Shown here: one piece after another, positions 17,781 through 25,570 of the stretch
Layout: each line of letters begins with the position of its first letter
How positions within the stretch are numbered: position 1 is the stretch's first letter
From: Gammaproteobacteria bacterium
GTDB lineage: Bacteria; Pseudomonadota; Gammaproteobacteria; Pseudomonadales; Pseudohongiellaceae
Direction: 5' to 3'
Length of the DNA stretch: 33,001 bases
NCBI GenBank assembly: GCA_030147705.1
Contig: JASBUV010000068.1
Coordinates: 1 to 33,001, forward strand
Made by a program: the position numbers and the translations under genes
Notes under the pieces: generated by a model
Told to the model about the DNA's origin: nothing
Database searches by the model: none
Seen by the model: only the letters and a program-made list of their open reading frames with translations

Positions 17781-18380
17781 ATGCAAAAACGAAAAATTGG
17801 CAGCCAACCATCTGGTTTGCTCGCTGGATTGCTGATGGTTGTGGGATTGCTCTTCACACCATTGCTTACCGCACAGGAATTCGTGTGGGCACCGGAATTT
17901 CCTGTCGGTGCCGAGATCGCAGAGATTTCTGCCCAGGACCAGGATGGAGAACTGCGCGAGTTCGCTGACCTTGTTGGCGAAAATGGCATGCTGTTCATGC
18001 TCAGTCGCTCCTTCGACTGGTGACCCTTCTGTACTGCTCAGCTCGTGCAGCTGATAGATCTCACAGAACAGTTTGAAGCAATCGGCGTCAGCATTGTGGC
18101 CATGACGTACGATCCCGTGGATTTCCTCAAGGAAGTTGAGCTGGATCGAGGCGTGGAATTCACTCTGCTAAATGACGAGGCCATCACCCACGTCAATCGG
18201 CTGGGCATTCTCAATACTGACTATGCACCGGATTCACGGGCCTATGGTGTGCCCTATCCCGGAATCTTCCTGATCGATACCGACGGTGTGATTCGCTACA
18301 AGTTCGCCGAGGAAAGCTATCGCGACCGCCCGGATTTCGCGAACGTGCTTGAAGCGGCGACAGAAATGGCCGGGCAATAA
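17781..18380 (+). CDS. Putative exported redoxin-like selenoprotein; Sec encoded by in-frame TGA at 18021-18023 (codon 81), motif W-U-P-F-C
   Basis: MQKRKIGSQPSGLLAGLLMVVGLLFTPLLTAQEF (signal peptide)...GMLFMLSRSFDW[TGA]PFCTAQLVQLIDLTEQFEAIGVSIVAMTYDPVDFLKEVELDRGVEFTLLNDEAITHVNRLGILN...RAYGVPYPGIFLIDTDGVIRYKFAEESYRDRPDFANVLEAA. Same frame both sides of one TGA; AhpC/TSA-like redoxin features span the junction. Confidence 0.86.
18029..18066 (+). promoter_or_regulatory. Putative bacterial SECIS stem-loop
   Basis: Core stem TCAGCT (18038-18043), loop CGTGC (18044-18048), AGCTGA (18049-18054); lower stem CTGT (18029-18032)/ACAG (18063-18066). Apical loop begins after 20 nt from the TGA and has G as its second nucleotide, within the general bSECIS model. 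Confidence 0.7.
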
Positions 18381-18400
18381 GCACTGCTGGTGCCTATTGC
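18374..18400 (+). terminator. Hairpin at the 3' end of the redoxin gene (no U-tract)
   Basis: GCAATA A GCAC TGCTG GTGC C TATTGC: 10 bp with one mismatch, overlapping the stop codon. Confidence 0.4.
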
Positions 18401-18431
18401 TAGGGCAAGAATCCCGGAAACTTCTGGAACC

Positions 18432-18456
18432 GAGAGCCAGTCTCTAGCTGGCTCTC
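18432..18456 (+). terminator. Strong 9-bp hairpin downstream of redoxin gene (no U-tract)
   Basis: GAGAGCCAG TCTCTAG CTGGCTCTC. Confidence 0.4.
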
Positions 18457-18500
18457 TGATCCACCTCGACGCTCTACTCGAGTCACTATATGTCTTTCTG

Positions 18501-18548
18501 CCTGTCTCTTCTCCCGTCTCCCCGCCCGTTTCTCCGCCTGTCTCACCA
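18501..18548. repeat. 12-bp tandem repeat, four copies
   Basis: CCTGTCTCTTCT CCCGTCTCCCCG CCCGTTTCTCCG CCTGTCTCACCA; a degraded fifth copy may precede at 18489. Confidence 0.82.
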
Positions 18549-18648
18549 CCACCCTTGATCTGCCTTTTCGATTCACCAGACTTGTCAGCGCAACGATAAA
18601 GCTTGTGAATCTGGCTGATTGTCCATTTCATCTCCGTCTTCGTTGCCA

Positions 18649-18681
18649 GTGCATGACCTTTTGGTATCTACTTACGTCTGA
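18649..18681 (+). promoter_or_regulatory. Putative ECF-sigma promoter upstream of the CBM9/DUF5916 gene
   Basis: GTGCA-N2-ACCTTT-N13-CGTCTGA, closely matching the motif upstream of the ECF sigma gene (21155-21185). Confidence 0.5.
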
Positions 18682-18753
18682 ATAAAACCAGCCGCCATAG
18701 AAGCGGGAAATCCACTGCCCTTGTTGCCCCTGCATTGAGAATTGTAGTTTGTC

Positions 18754-20979
18754 ATGAATACTCTTGCCCGTTGTGCCCGCTTCTTCCTGCTCGTTCTGAC
18801 TCTGTTGCCTGCGCTGACCTATGCGCAGCTCTCCACCTACGATGTCCCTCGCATCAACAGCGAGCCTGTGATTGATGGCAATGTCGATGACGCTGAGTGG
18901 GCGGCAGCGACGCGGGTCCCCGTCAACATCGAATTTGCACCGGGCGATTCCATTCCGGCACCGGTGAATGCAACTGGTCTGCTCATGGAAGACGGTGAAG
19001 TGCTTTATATTGCCTTCATCGCCGAAGATCCGGACCCGGACCAGATTCGCGCGTACTACAGCGATCGCGATTCCTTGTGGGATGACGATTACGTGGAAGT
19101 GGTACTGGACACCTTCAATGATGAGCGGCGCGCCTACCAGTTCTATGTGAACCCACTCGGTATTCAGGCAGACTCCATTCAGGACGACCTCAACAACCGG
19201 GAAGACGGATCCTGGAATGCGATCTGGGACAGTGCTGGCCAGATCACCGAAAACGGCTACATGGTCGAAATGGCCATCCCATTCAAGCAGCTCCGCTTCA
19301 CAACTTCCGATACGGATCAGCAATGGGGCCTCGACCTGATCAGACACTATCCGCGCAATCGCGAACATCGAATTTCCATCGCCGGTCGTGATCGGGATGT
19401 GTCCTGCTATCTCTGTCAGATCAGCAAGGCCGAAGGTTTTGCTGATCTGGAGCGAAGCCGCAATCTGGAGGTGATACCCACTATCACGGCGACCTCAATC
19501 CAGACCCGCGACCCCTATGCGAACACGGGTTGGCAAAGCGATGACATAGACCCTGATGGCGGCATCGACGTACGTTGGGGTATTAATCAGGACCTCTATT
19601 TGAATGCGACCATCAATCCGGATTTTTCACAGGTCGAAGCGGACAGTGCCCAACTGGATATCAACAACACCTTCAGCCTTTATTTCCCGGAACGCCGCAC
19701 GTTTTTCCTGGATGGCGCCGACTACTTCAATAGTGCACAGAATATTGTGCACACCCGGAACATCGCTGACCCAAGTTACGGAGCGAAACTGACCGGCAAG
19801 AGTGGCGACCATTCCTTTGGCTTGCTCTCCGCGCGCGATGAGACCACCAGCTTTCTGATGCCTGGCAATCTCAGCTCCAGACTGGCTGCCCTGCCCGATC
19901 TGGAAAGCGATGTGAGTATTGCGCGTTATCGCTATGACGTGTTCGAGAACTCCAGTATCGGCGCTCTCGTCACGGATCGCCGCGGCGACGGTTACAGCAA
20001 TACGGTGACCAGCCTCGATGCAGTGCTGCGCCCTACCGCATCCGATGTCTTCACCATTCAAACCATGCGCTCCAGCAGCGATTATCCGAACGAGATCCAA
20101 AACCGCTTCAGTCAGGCAGCCCACCTCAGCGACAGTTATCACTATCTCGACTATCGCCACAATGACCGGCGCTGGGACGTGTGGATAGCCTATACCGATG
20201 TTGGCGCTGATTTCCGAGCGGACCTGGGGTTTATCTCGCGCGTGGATTACGACTACTTCGTAACCCGGGTCGGACACAGCTGGCGCAACGATGGTGAAAA
20301 TTTCTTCTCACGCATCCGGGTCGCGCTCGATTACGACATCACACACGATCAGAGTGGATTCGAGCTGGAAGAAGAATTTGAAGTCTTTCTGAACATGAAT
20401 GGCCCGATGCAGTCACGTATTGATGGCCTGTTCGGTGGCAGCAAAACCTACTGGAATGGCCAATACTTCGATGAGCAGTTCAATCAACTGAGTTTGAACT
20501 TCTCGCCCTCGCCGGGTCTTGAGCTTGGCATGATGGTGCGCGTTGAAGATGTGGTCGATTTCGCGAATACGCGGCTTGGGCGCTCAGTGCGCGTAGGCCC
20601 CGAGATTGGCTGGCAGCTTGGTCGTCATATCGAGATCGATGTCGAGTTCCAGCATCAGAACTTCGATGTGGATGGTGGCAGACTGTTCACTGCCAAACTC
20701 ACTGACGCGGAATTTACCTATCAGTTCAACGCGCGGAGCTTTCTCCGTTTCACCGCACAGTACATCGACAACGATCGCAACCCCGATTTATATGTGCGTC
20801 CGGTGCAGAGTCGCAACCGTGAACTGACCACCCAGCTGCTATACAGCTACAAGGTGAATGCCGCAACGCGCTTCTTCGTTGGCTATTCGGACGCCGGCTT
20901 TCAGGATGACGCATTCGAGTCTATCGAGCAGACCAGTCGCGCCTTCTTCGCCAAGTTCTCCTACGCCTGGCAGCCCTGA
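18754..20979 (+). CDS. Exported CBM9-like sugar-binding / DUF5916 domain protein
   Basis: Signal peptide; PVIDGNVDDAEWAAATRV...LYIAFIAEDPDPDQIRAYYSDRDSLWDDDYVEVVLDTFNDERRAYQFYVNPLGIQADS...YMVEMAIPFKQLRF (CBM9-like) followed by a beta-rich region FPERRTFFLDGADYF... typical of DUF5916. Confidence 0.86.
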   Translation: MNTLARCARFFLLVLTLLPALTYAQLSTYDVPRINSEPVIDGNVDDAEWAAATRVPVNIEFAPGDSIPAPVNATGLLMEDGEVLYIAFIAEDPDPDQIRAYYSDRDSLWDDDYVEVVLDTFNDERRAYQFYVNPLGIQADSIQDDLNNREDGSWNAIWDSAGQITENGYMVEMAIPFKQLRFTTSDTDQQWGLDLIRHYPRNREHRISIAGRDRDVSCYLCQISKAEGFADLERSRNLEVIPTITATSIQTRDPYANTGWQSDDIDPDGGIDVRWGINQDLYLNATINPDFSQVEADSAQLDINNTFSLYFPERRTFFLDGADYFNSAQNIVHTRNIADPSYGAKLTGKSGDHSFGLLSARDETTSFLMPGNLSSRLAALPDLESDVSIARYRYDVFENSSIGALVTDRRGDGYSNTVTSLDAVLRPTASDVFTIQTMRSSSDYPNEIQNRFSQAAHLSDSYHYLDYRHNDRRWDVWIAYTDVGADFRADLGFISRVDYDYFVTRVGHSWRNDGENFFSRIRVALDYDITHDQSGFELEEEFEVFLNMNGPMQSRIDGLFGGSKTYWNGQYFDEQFNQLSLNFSPSPGLELGMMVRVEDVVDFANTRLGRSVRVGPEIGWQLGRHIEIDVEFQHQNFDVDGGRLFTAKLTDAEFTYQFNARSFLRFTAQYIDNDRNPDLYVRPVQSRNRELTTQLLYSYKVNAATRFFVGYSDAGFQDDAFESIEQTSRAFFAKFSYAWQP

Positions 20980-21075
20980 GGAAGACCCGGCGGACTCGCA
21001 TTGCTCCGCTGTACGATCAGCCATACGGGCCAGCAGCTGGCTCATTACGCTCCCAAATCCGGCCGAACTGGCGGC

Positions 21076-21097
21076 AAGCCCCGATTTTCGGGGCTTT
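21076..21097 (+). terminator. Intrinsic-type terminator hairpin after the CBM9/DUF5916 gene
   Basis: AAGCCCCGA TTT TCGGGGCTT T; perfect 9-bp stem, short T-tract. Confidence 0.65.
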
Positions 21098-21154
21098 CGC
21101 CTGTTCCGGGCGTTACAAAGTAATCAGTCTTTTTTTTGCAGTCATCCAAAAGAC

Positions 21155-21185
21155 GTGCAAACCTTTCTTTCCCAGCCTCGTCTGA
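21155..21185 (+). promoter_or_regulatory. Putative autoregulatory ECF-sigma promoter
   Basis: GTGCA-N1-ACCTTT-N12-CGTCTGA, 26 nt before ATG 21211; AAC...CGTC layout is typical of ECF promoters. Confidence 0.55.
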
Positions 21186-21210
21186 TCTCTAAAGGGCAGA
21201 ATTGAGCAGC

Positions 21211-21867
21211 ATGGACAAAGCCACAATACATTCGATTGCAACGCTAGCCGGCGGCGAAGAAGCCACGATCAAGTCCGATCGGGAATTGGCACGACGCGCA
21301 GCCCGCGGCGACAGGAACGCCTTCCAGCAAATAGTCGATACCCACAAGCAGCGCATGTTTACCGTTGCCCGCAGTGTGATTGGCGAACCGGCAGCGGCGG
21401 AAGATATCGTCCAGGATTCGCTGATCAAGGCGTACCGTGCACTCACGGATTTTCGTGGCGATTGCCTGCTCTCTACCTGGCTGCATCGCATTACCTACCT
21501 CACTGCGATCGATGCGCACCGCGCCCGCAAACGCTATTTGCAACTGGCGACCGACGACGGCGTCGAAGTCGACATTGAAGACGAAACCCCAGGCTCCAGC
21601 GGCGAAGCCGATGTTGAGTCCAACCAGCTGAAGCAGGAAATCGACGACGCACTCGGTTGCCTCAGCCCTTTTGAGCAGACCGTCTTCACACTACGGCATA
21701 TGCAGAATTTCAAGTTACGGGAGATCGCGCTGGTCGTTGATCGCTCTGAAGGCACAGTCAAGAACATCTTGTTCCGGGCTATCCGCAAAATGCGAGAGCG
21801 CTTGCAGGACAGTTATCTGAACAAGGATCTGAACGGCAGTATGAATGAAGGTATAGAGACATGTTGA
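21211..21867 (+). CDS. ECF-type RNA polymerase sigma factor
   Basis: SDRELARRAARGDRNAFQQIVDTHKQRMFTVARSVIGEPAAAEDIVQDSLIKAYRALTDFRGDCLLSTWLHRITYLTAIDAHR (region 2) and LSPFEQTVFTLRHMQNFKLREIALVVDRSEGTVKNILFRAIRKMRERL (region 4). ATG 21211 or TTG 21202. Confidence 0.93.
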   Translation: MDKATIHSIATLAGGEEATIKSDRELARRAARGDRNAFQQIVDTHKQRMFTVARSVIGEPAAAEDIVQDSLIKAYRALTDFRGDCLLSTWLHRITYLTAIDAHRARKRYLQLATDDGVEVDIEDETPGSSGEADVESNQLKQEIDDALGCLSPFEQTVFTLRHMQNFKLREIALVVDRSEGTVKNILFRAIRKMRERLQDSYLNKDLNGSMNEGIETC

Positions 21868-22619
21868 ATTGTGAATCGTCGCAGCTCCTGATGGCAGATG
21901 CGCTTTACGGCTCACTGCCTCAGGAACAGGAAGCCACGCTGCAGCAACACCTGCAGGAATGTGAAGCCTGCCAATCGCTCTTTTCGTCACTGCATGAAGA
22001 CAAGGGCGTATTGGAGAGCCATGGCATCGCCAGCGGTAATTTCGATGACATTCCTGAACGCGCAGCACTCGACAAGCTGTGGACTAACATCCAACCCGCG
22101 CTCGACAGTATCGATGCGGAACGCTATCGCTCACGCGCAGGTTTCCGACCGGCACCCTGGCTGGCTGCAGGGATGGCGATTGCCGCCAGTGTCATCGTGT
22201 TCTTCTCGGTACTGCCTTCCGGAGTGGAAGACGTAGCGCCGCTTACTGCGAGCAACACAGGCGCACCATCGTCACAGATAAGTCCCGAACTTTTGAGTTA
22301 CCTGACTCGCGTGGAAACGATGCTGATGTCGGTTGCCAATGCGAATGAGAACAGCGCCAATGTCGTGCCTGTGCAGCAAACCTTTGCACGCGACATGGCA
22401 ATGCAGGCGAATTTTATGACCAACAATCTGGACGACTCGTTCAGCTCGGGTCAGTCACGCTTGCTGAAAGACATCGAATTCATGTTATTGCAGATCGCAA
22501 ATCTGGATGAGAGCAACATGGAAGAAGGCGTGAGCCTGTTGCAGCAATACATGGAAGACAACAGTGTTCTGTTGAAAATCAGATTAATGGAGATGCGCAA
22601 TCAGCCAGAGATTATCTGA
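21861..22619 (+). CDS. Zinc-finger (HxxxCxxC) anti-sigma factor
   Basis: CESSQLLMADALYGSLPQEQEATLQQHLQECEACQSLFSSL, a ZAS-type motif; one TM helix AAGMAIAASVIVFFSVL; overlaps the sigma gene end. Confidence 0.85.
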   Translation: MLNCESSQLLMADALYGSLPQEQEATLQQHLQECEACQSLFSSLHEDKGVLESHGIASGNFDDIPERAALDKLWTNIQPALDSIDAERYRSRAGFRPAPWLAAGMAIAASVIVFFSVLPSGVEDVAPLTASNTGAPSSQISPELLSYLTRVETMLMSVANANENSANVVPVQQTFARDMAMQANFMTNNLDDSFSSGQSRLLKDIEFMLLQIANLDESNMEEGVSLLQQYMEDNSVLLKIRLMEMRNQPEII

Positions 22620-22652
22620 GCAGAGGCGCATTGACGAGTAGAGGTGTAGACC

Positions 22653-24329
22653 ATGAAAAAGAAACTCCTGGCACTTTCAATCGGAGTCCTTTCATTATCG
22701 ACCGTGCAGGTTTTCTCCCAGGAAGACAATACGTCCTATCGGGAAGGCTATCAGCTCATTCTGGAACAGCAATGGGAGCGGGCACGCGATCATTTTCAGG
22801 AGTTCCAGACGCAATGGGCGGACAGCTCCTGGGCTGACGATGCGGCTTTCTGGCATTGCTACGCCATTGAGCAACTCAATACCGAATCGCGCGAGCACTT
22901 TGCCTGCTATCAGGATTTCCTGAACAACTGGCCGGAGAGCTCCTGGGTCGCCGATGCACGTGGCAAGATTCTGGTGCTGGGCTCGCGACTTGCGCAACGC
23001 GGAAATCCTGAGTACCTGCAACAGCTCCGCTTCTTCAGCACTGGCGATCCTGATGTAGATTTCGATTTTGATTTCGATGACATCGATGACACCGTCGCTG
23101 CGGCTCTGGACAGAGCGGAACGGGAATTGGAGCGGGTGCGAATTGTGCGGGAAAACATGGTTCCCCCGCGACCTCCCGTGCCAGATGTGCCTGACCTGCC
23201 CGACAATATTTTCATTTCCCAGGACGGCGATGAAATTCGGTTTGAAATTGAAGAAACGATTCGTGAAGCACAACGCAATGCCAGAGAAATGGCAGAGCGA
23301 GCGCGAGAGGCTTACCGCTCCCGTGGATTCAGCCGCAGCCGAAATACGGCGGACGATGAATTGCTGACCATTCTCGCTGCGTTGCGTGATAACGAGAGAG
23401 CCTCTGACATATTACTCGATCGACTGGAGTCCAGTGATGATCCGCAACTGCGCAGTCGTATTGTTCTCTTGCTGGAAGATATTCCGGGCGAGCGCATCAG
23501 CAATTCCTTGCTCGATCTCGTGGATAATGATGAATCGGAAATTGTGCGCAATAACGCAGTGATCGTATTGCTCGACCGCAATGAGCCGGTAGCTCGATCC
23601 AGACTTCTGGAAATCGTCGATGACGAATCCTTTCCGGTATCGATTCGCTCTGAAATAGTCGGGGATCTGGATAACTGGGAAGAGAGTGAAGCCATCCCGG
23701 TGCTGGGTCGTTTGTTGAGAAATTCTACAGAACCAGCGCTCATCGAAGAGGCTGCTGACGCGCTGGCCGATATTGGTAGCGACGAAGCGGTAAGCGTGTT
23801 GCTCGATGGCTTCTCGCAGCAACAGGATATGGGACTGCGCTATGTCATGCTTGAGGAGATCGCCAATCTCGAGACACCACGCGTCATGAATTTTCTTTCC
23901 GATATCGCGCTGGAAAACGAAGACGATGAACTCGCTGCCATTGCCATAGATGGCATCGCAGACCGGGAAGACAATATTGGTGTTGCCGCGTTGGAGCATA
24001 TCTATCTGCAATCCCAAAATCAGCAGCGACGGCTGGCCGCGATGATCGGCATTGGCGAAGCCGAGAACGCCTACGCCTATGATGTAATATCAGAGTTGAT
24101 TGCCGATGAGACGAACCCGGAACTCCTGGCAGTTGCCGCCAACGCTCTGGGCCGCACCGGACAGGAAGATGCGATCGACAGATTGATGTCGATCTATTCG
24201 GCGAGCAGTGATTCCAATGTGCATCGCTCCGTAATCAGAGCGCTGCGCCGTCTGGAACGCTTCCCGGCAGCGACAGAAGCAATGCTGAATATTCTCGAAG
24301 ACCGATTGGCTAGCGCCGAGGCGCAGTAA
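22653..24329 (+). CDS. Exported TPR-like plus HEAT-repeat protein
   Basis: Signal peptide; tandem 'A..HFQEFQTQWADSSWADDAAFWHCYAIEQL' units; C-terminal HEAT-like repeats (LLDRLESSDDPQLRSRIVLLLEDIPGE, LLDLVDNDESEIVRNNAVIVLLDR...). Confidence 0.8.
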   Translation: MKKKLLALSIGVLSLSTVQVFSQEDNTSYREGYQLILEQQWERARDHFQEFQTQWADSSWADDAAFWHCYAIEQLNTESREHFACYQDFLNNWPESSWVADARGKILVLGSRLAQRGNPEYLQQLRFFSTGDPDVDFDFDFDDIDDTVAAALDRAERELERVRIVRENMVPPRPPVPDVPDLPDNIFISQDGDEIRFEIEETIREAQRNAREMAERAREAYRSRGFSRSRNTADDELLTILAALRDNERASDILLDRLESSDDPQLRSRIVLLLEDIPGERISNSLLDLVDNDESEIVRNNAVIVLLDRNEPVARSRLLEIVDDESFPVSIRSEIVGDLDNWEESEAIPVLGRLLRNSTEPALIEEAADALADIGSDEAVSVLLDGFSQQQDMGLRYVMLEEIANLETPRVMNFLSDIALENEDDELAAIAIDGIADREDNIGVAALEHIYLQSQNQQRRLAAMIGIGEAENAYAYDVISELIADETNPELLAVAANALGRTGQEDAIDRLMSIYSASSDSNVHRSVIRALRRLERFPAATEAMLNILEDRLASAEAQ

Positions 24330-25357
24330 TGATGCGCTCTTTCGCTTCCCGGCTACTCACCTTGCTCGCTACCTGTGCCGGATGTGTAGTGTGGACTTTG
24401 CCAGCGCTTGCTCAAATCGAAGTGCACGAGGCGGACACTTCGCTGACCCTGGAAGCACGCTGGCAATGGGCAACTGAACAACTGCCTGGAGACAGTAGTG
24501 CATACATCGCGTGGCGTTTCACTACTGTGCTTGATGAGAAGTTGCACATCAATGCGATGGCCGCATTCGAGCATGGCATTGGTTGGCAGCGCGGCCTTTC
24601 CGTGAATGCCCTCATCGCCGGCAACCGTCGTCCGCAGGAGATCCATCTCCGTTCCCGGGAACTGGTGATGTTGATGAAGTTCAGCAACAGACAACTGCTT
24701 GAGGTCGATCTGCTGGACAGCACCGATCCCATACGCTGGCAGCAGCGACTGTACTGGTTGGGTGATGGTGAGAGCGTCGCAAGCTATCAATTGCTCGCTG
24801 GGCTGCTCGATCCCGACGCGGAGCGCTCGGTCAATCGTGGCCTGATCAATGCCATCGGCGTTCATACCGTCAACGAGCGCAATGGATTTCTCAATGCCTT
24901 GCTGAATACCTCGCAATGGGCTTCCTATCGACCAGTGATACTGCACGCGCTGGCACAGCAACATTCCGGTGAAACTGAAACTCTCTTACTGGAGAGTGCG
25001 GCAAGCGACAATACTGAGCTCACCGAACGCCTCGTGGCAATTACTGCGCTGCGCAGTTATTCCTCACTCGATAGCCTGCAAGTCCTGCTCAGCCTGACCG
25101 ACGCACGTTATCCGCAAAGGCTGCGCCGTGAGGCCATCGAATCCCTGGCCTGGTTCCCCGCAGAACAGGTCAGTGAGCACCTGAACCAGATCGCCTGGTT
25201 TGACGACAATCACCGCGTGCGCAACGAAGCGGTGAAAAGTCTGGCGAAACTACAAAGCGGCAATGCCAACACTCTCTTGCTCACCATTGCGCGCCAGCAC
25301 CCGAGTGCTGCAACGCGTGAAGAAGCAATGGATACCCTGCGTCACCAGCTCTTCTGA
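24329..25357 (+). CDS. Exported HEAT-repeat protein, last gene of the sigma/anti-sigma cluster
   Basis: Signal peptide MMRSFASRLLTLLATCAGCVVWTLPALA; PQRLRREAIESLAWFPAEQVSEHLNQIAWFDDNHRVRNEAVKSLAKLQSG. Overlaps the upstream stop. Confidence 0.75.
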   Translation: MMRSFASRLLTLLATCAGCVVWTLPALAQIEVHEADTSLTLEARWQWATEQLPGDSSAYIAWRFTTVLDEKLHINAMAAFEHGIGWQRGLSVNALIAGNRRPQEIHLRSRELVMLMKFSNRQLLEVDLLDSTDPIRWQQRLYWLGDGESVASYQLLAGLLDPDAERSVNRGLINAIGVHTVNERNGFLNALLNTSQWASYRPVILHALAQQHSGETETLLLESAASDNTELTERLVAITALRSYSSLDSLQVLLSLTDARYPQRLRREAIESLAWFPAEQVSEHLNQIAWFDDNHRVRNEAVKSLAKLQSGNANTLLLTIARQHPSAATREEAMDTLRHQLF

Positions 25358-25393
25358 TCGCTACGCTTGTCTCTTCTAATCGCTACGCTCTCT
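25350..25393 (+). repeat. 22-nt tandem duplication spanning the stop codon of the HEAT-repeat gene
   Basis: TCTTCTGATCGCTACGCTTGTC (25350-25371) then TCTTCTAATCGCTACGCTCTCT (25372-25393). Confidence 0.82.
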
Positions 25394-25451
25394 AAGTTCC
25401 TGTCGCGCAGTACCGCCCTGGTCGATTGTTGCACTGTGCTGTTCACTTCAC

Positions 25452-25488
25452 GCAGCGCCCTGCTTCACTCTTAAGGCAGGTGCGCTGC
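25452..25488 (+). terminator. Strong GC-rich hairpin between the HEAT gene and gcvT (terminator or leader structure)
   Basis: GCAGCGCCCTGC / GCAGGTGCGCTGC pair over 12 bp with one bulge; 12-nt loop; no U-tract. Confidence 0.4.
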
Positions 25489-25570
25489 TGTCCAAAACAC
25501 TGCTATCCCGGTAGAATGCCCTGCATTCAGGAAGCCCAATCGGGCAAACCAGACAAACACGGGAAAGCTT

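Noticed and set aside
17715-18023. Redoxin N-terminal ORF as a standalone 102-aa protein, or as a frameshifted pseudogene
   Set aside because: The downstream half is in the same frame with one TGA exactly at the redox Cys position and a SECIS-like hairpin, so recoding explains it better than truncation.
19627-20277. Long minus-strand ORFs inside the CBM9/DUF5916 gene (also 18628..19368)
   Set aside because: Shadow frames of a well-supported gene; no recognisable domains.
23041-23090. GATTTC-type hexamer repeat in the HEAT gene as a microsatellite
   Set aside because: Short and within codons of an acidic D/F tract; better explained as protein low complexity.
25394-25570. Glycine riboswitch upstream of gcvT
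   Set aside because: A strong hairpin exists (25452-25488), but I could not find the conserved tandem glycine aptamer core motifs.
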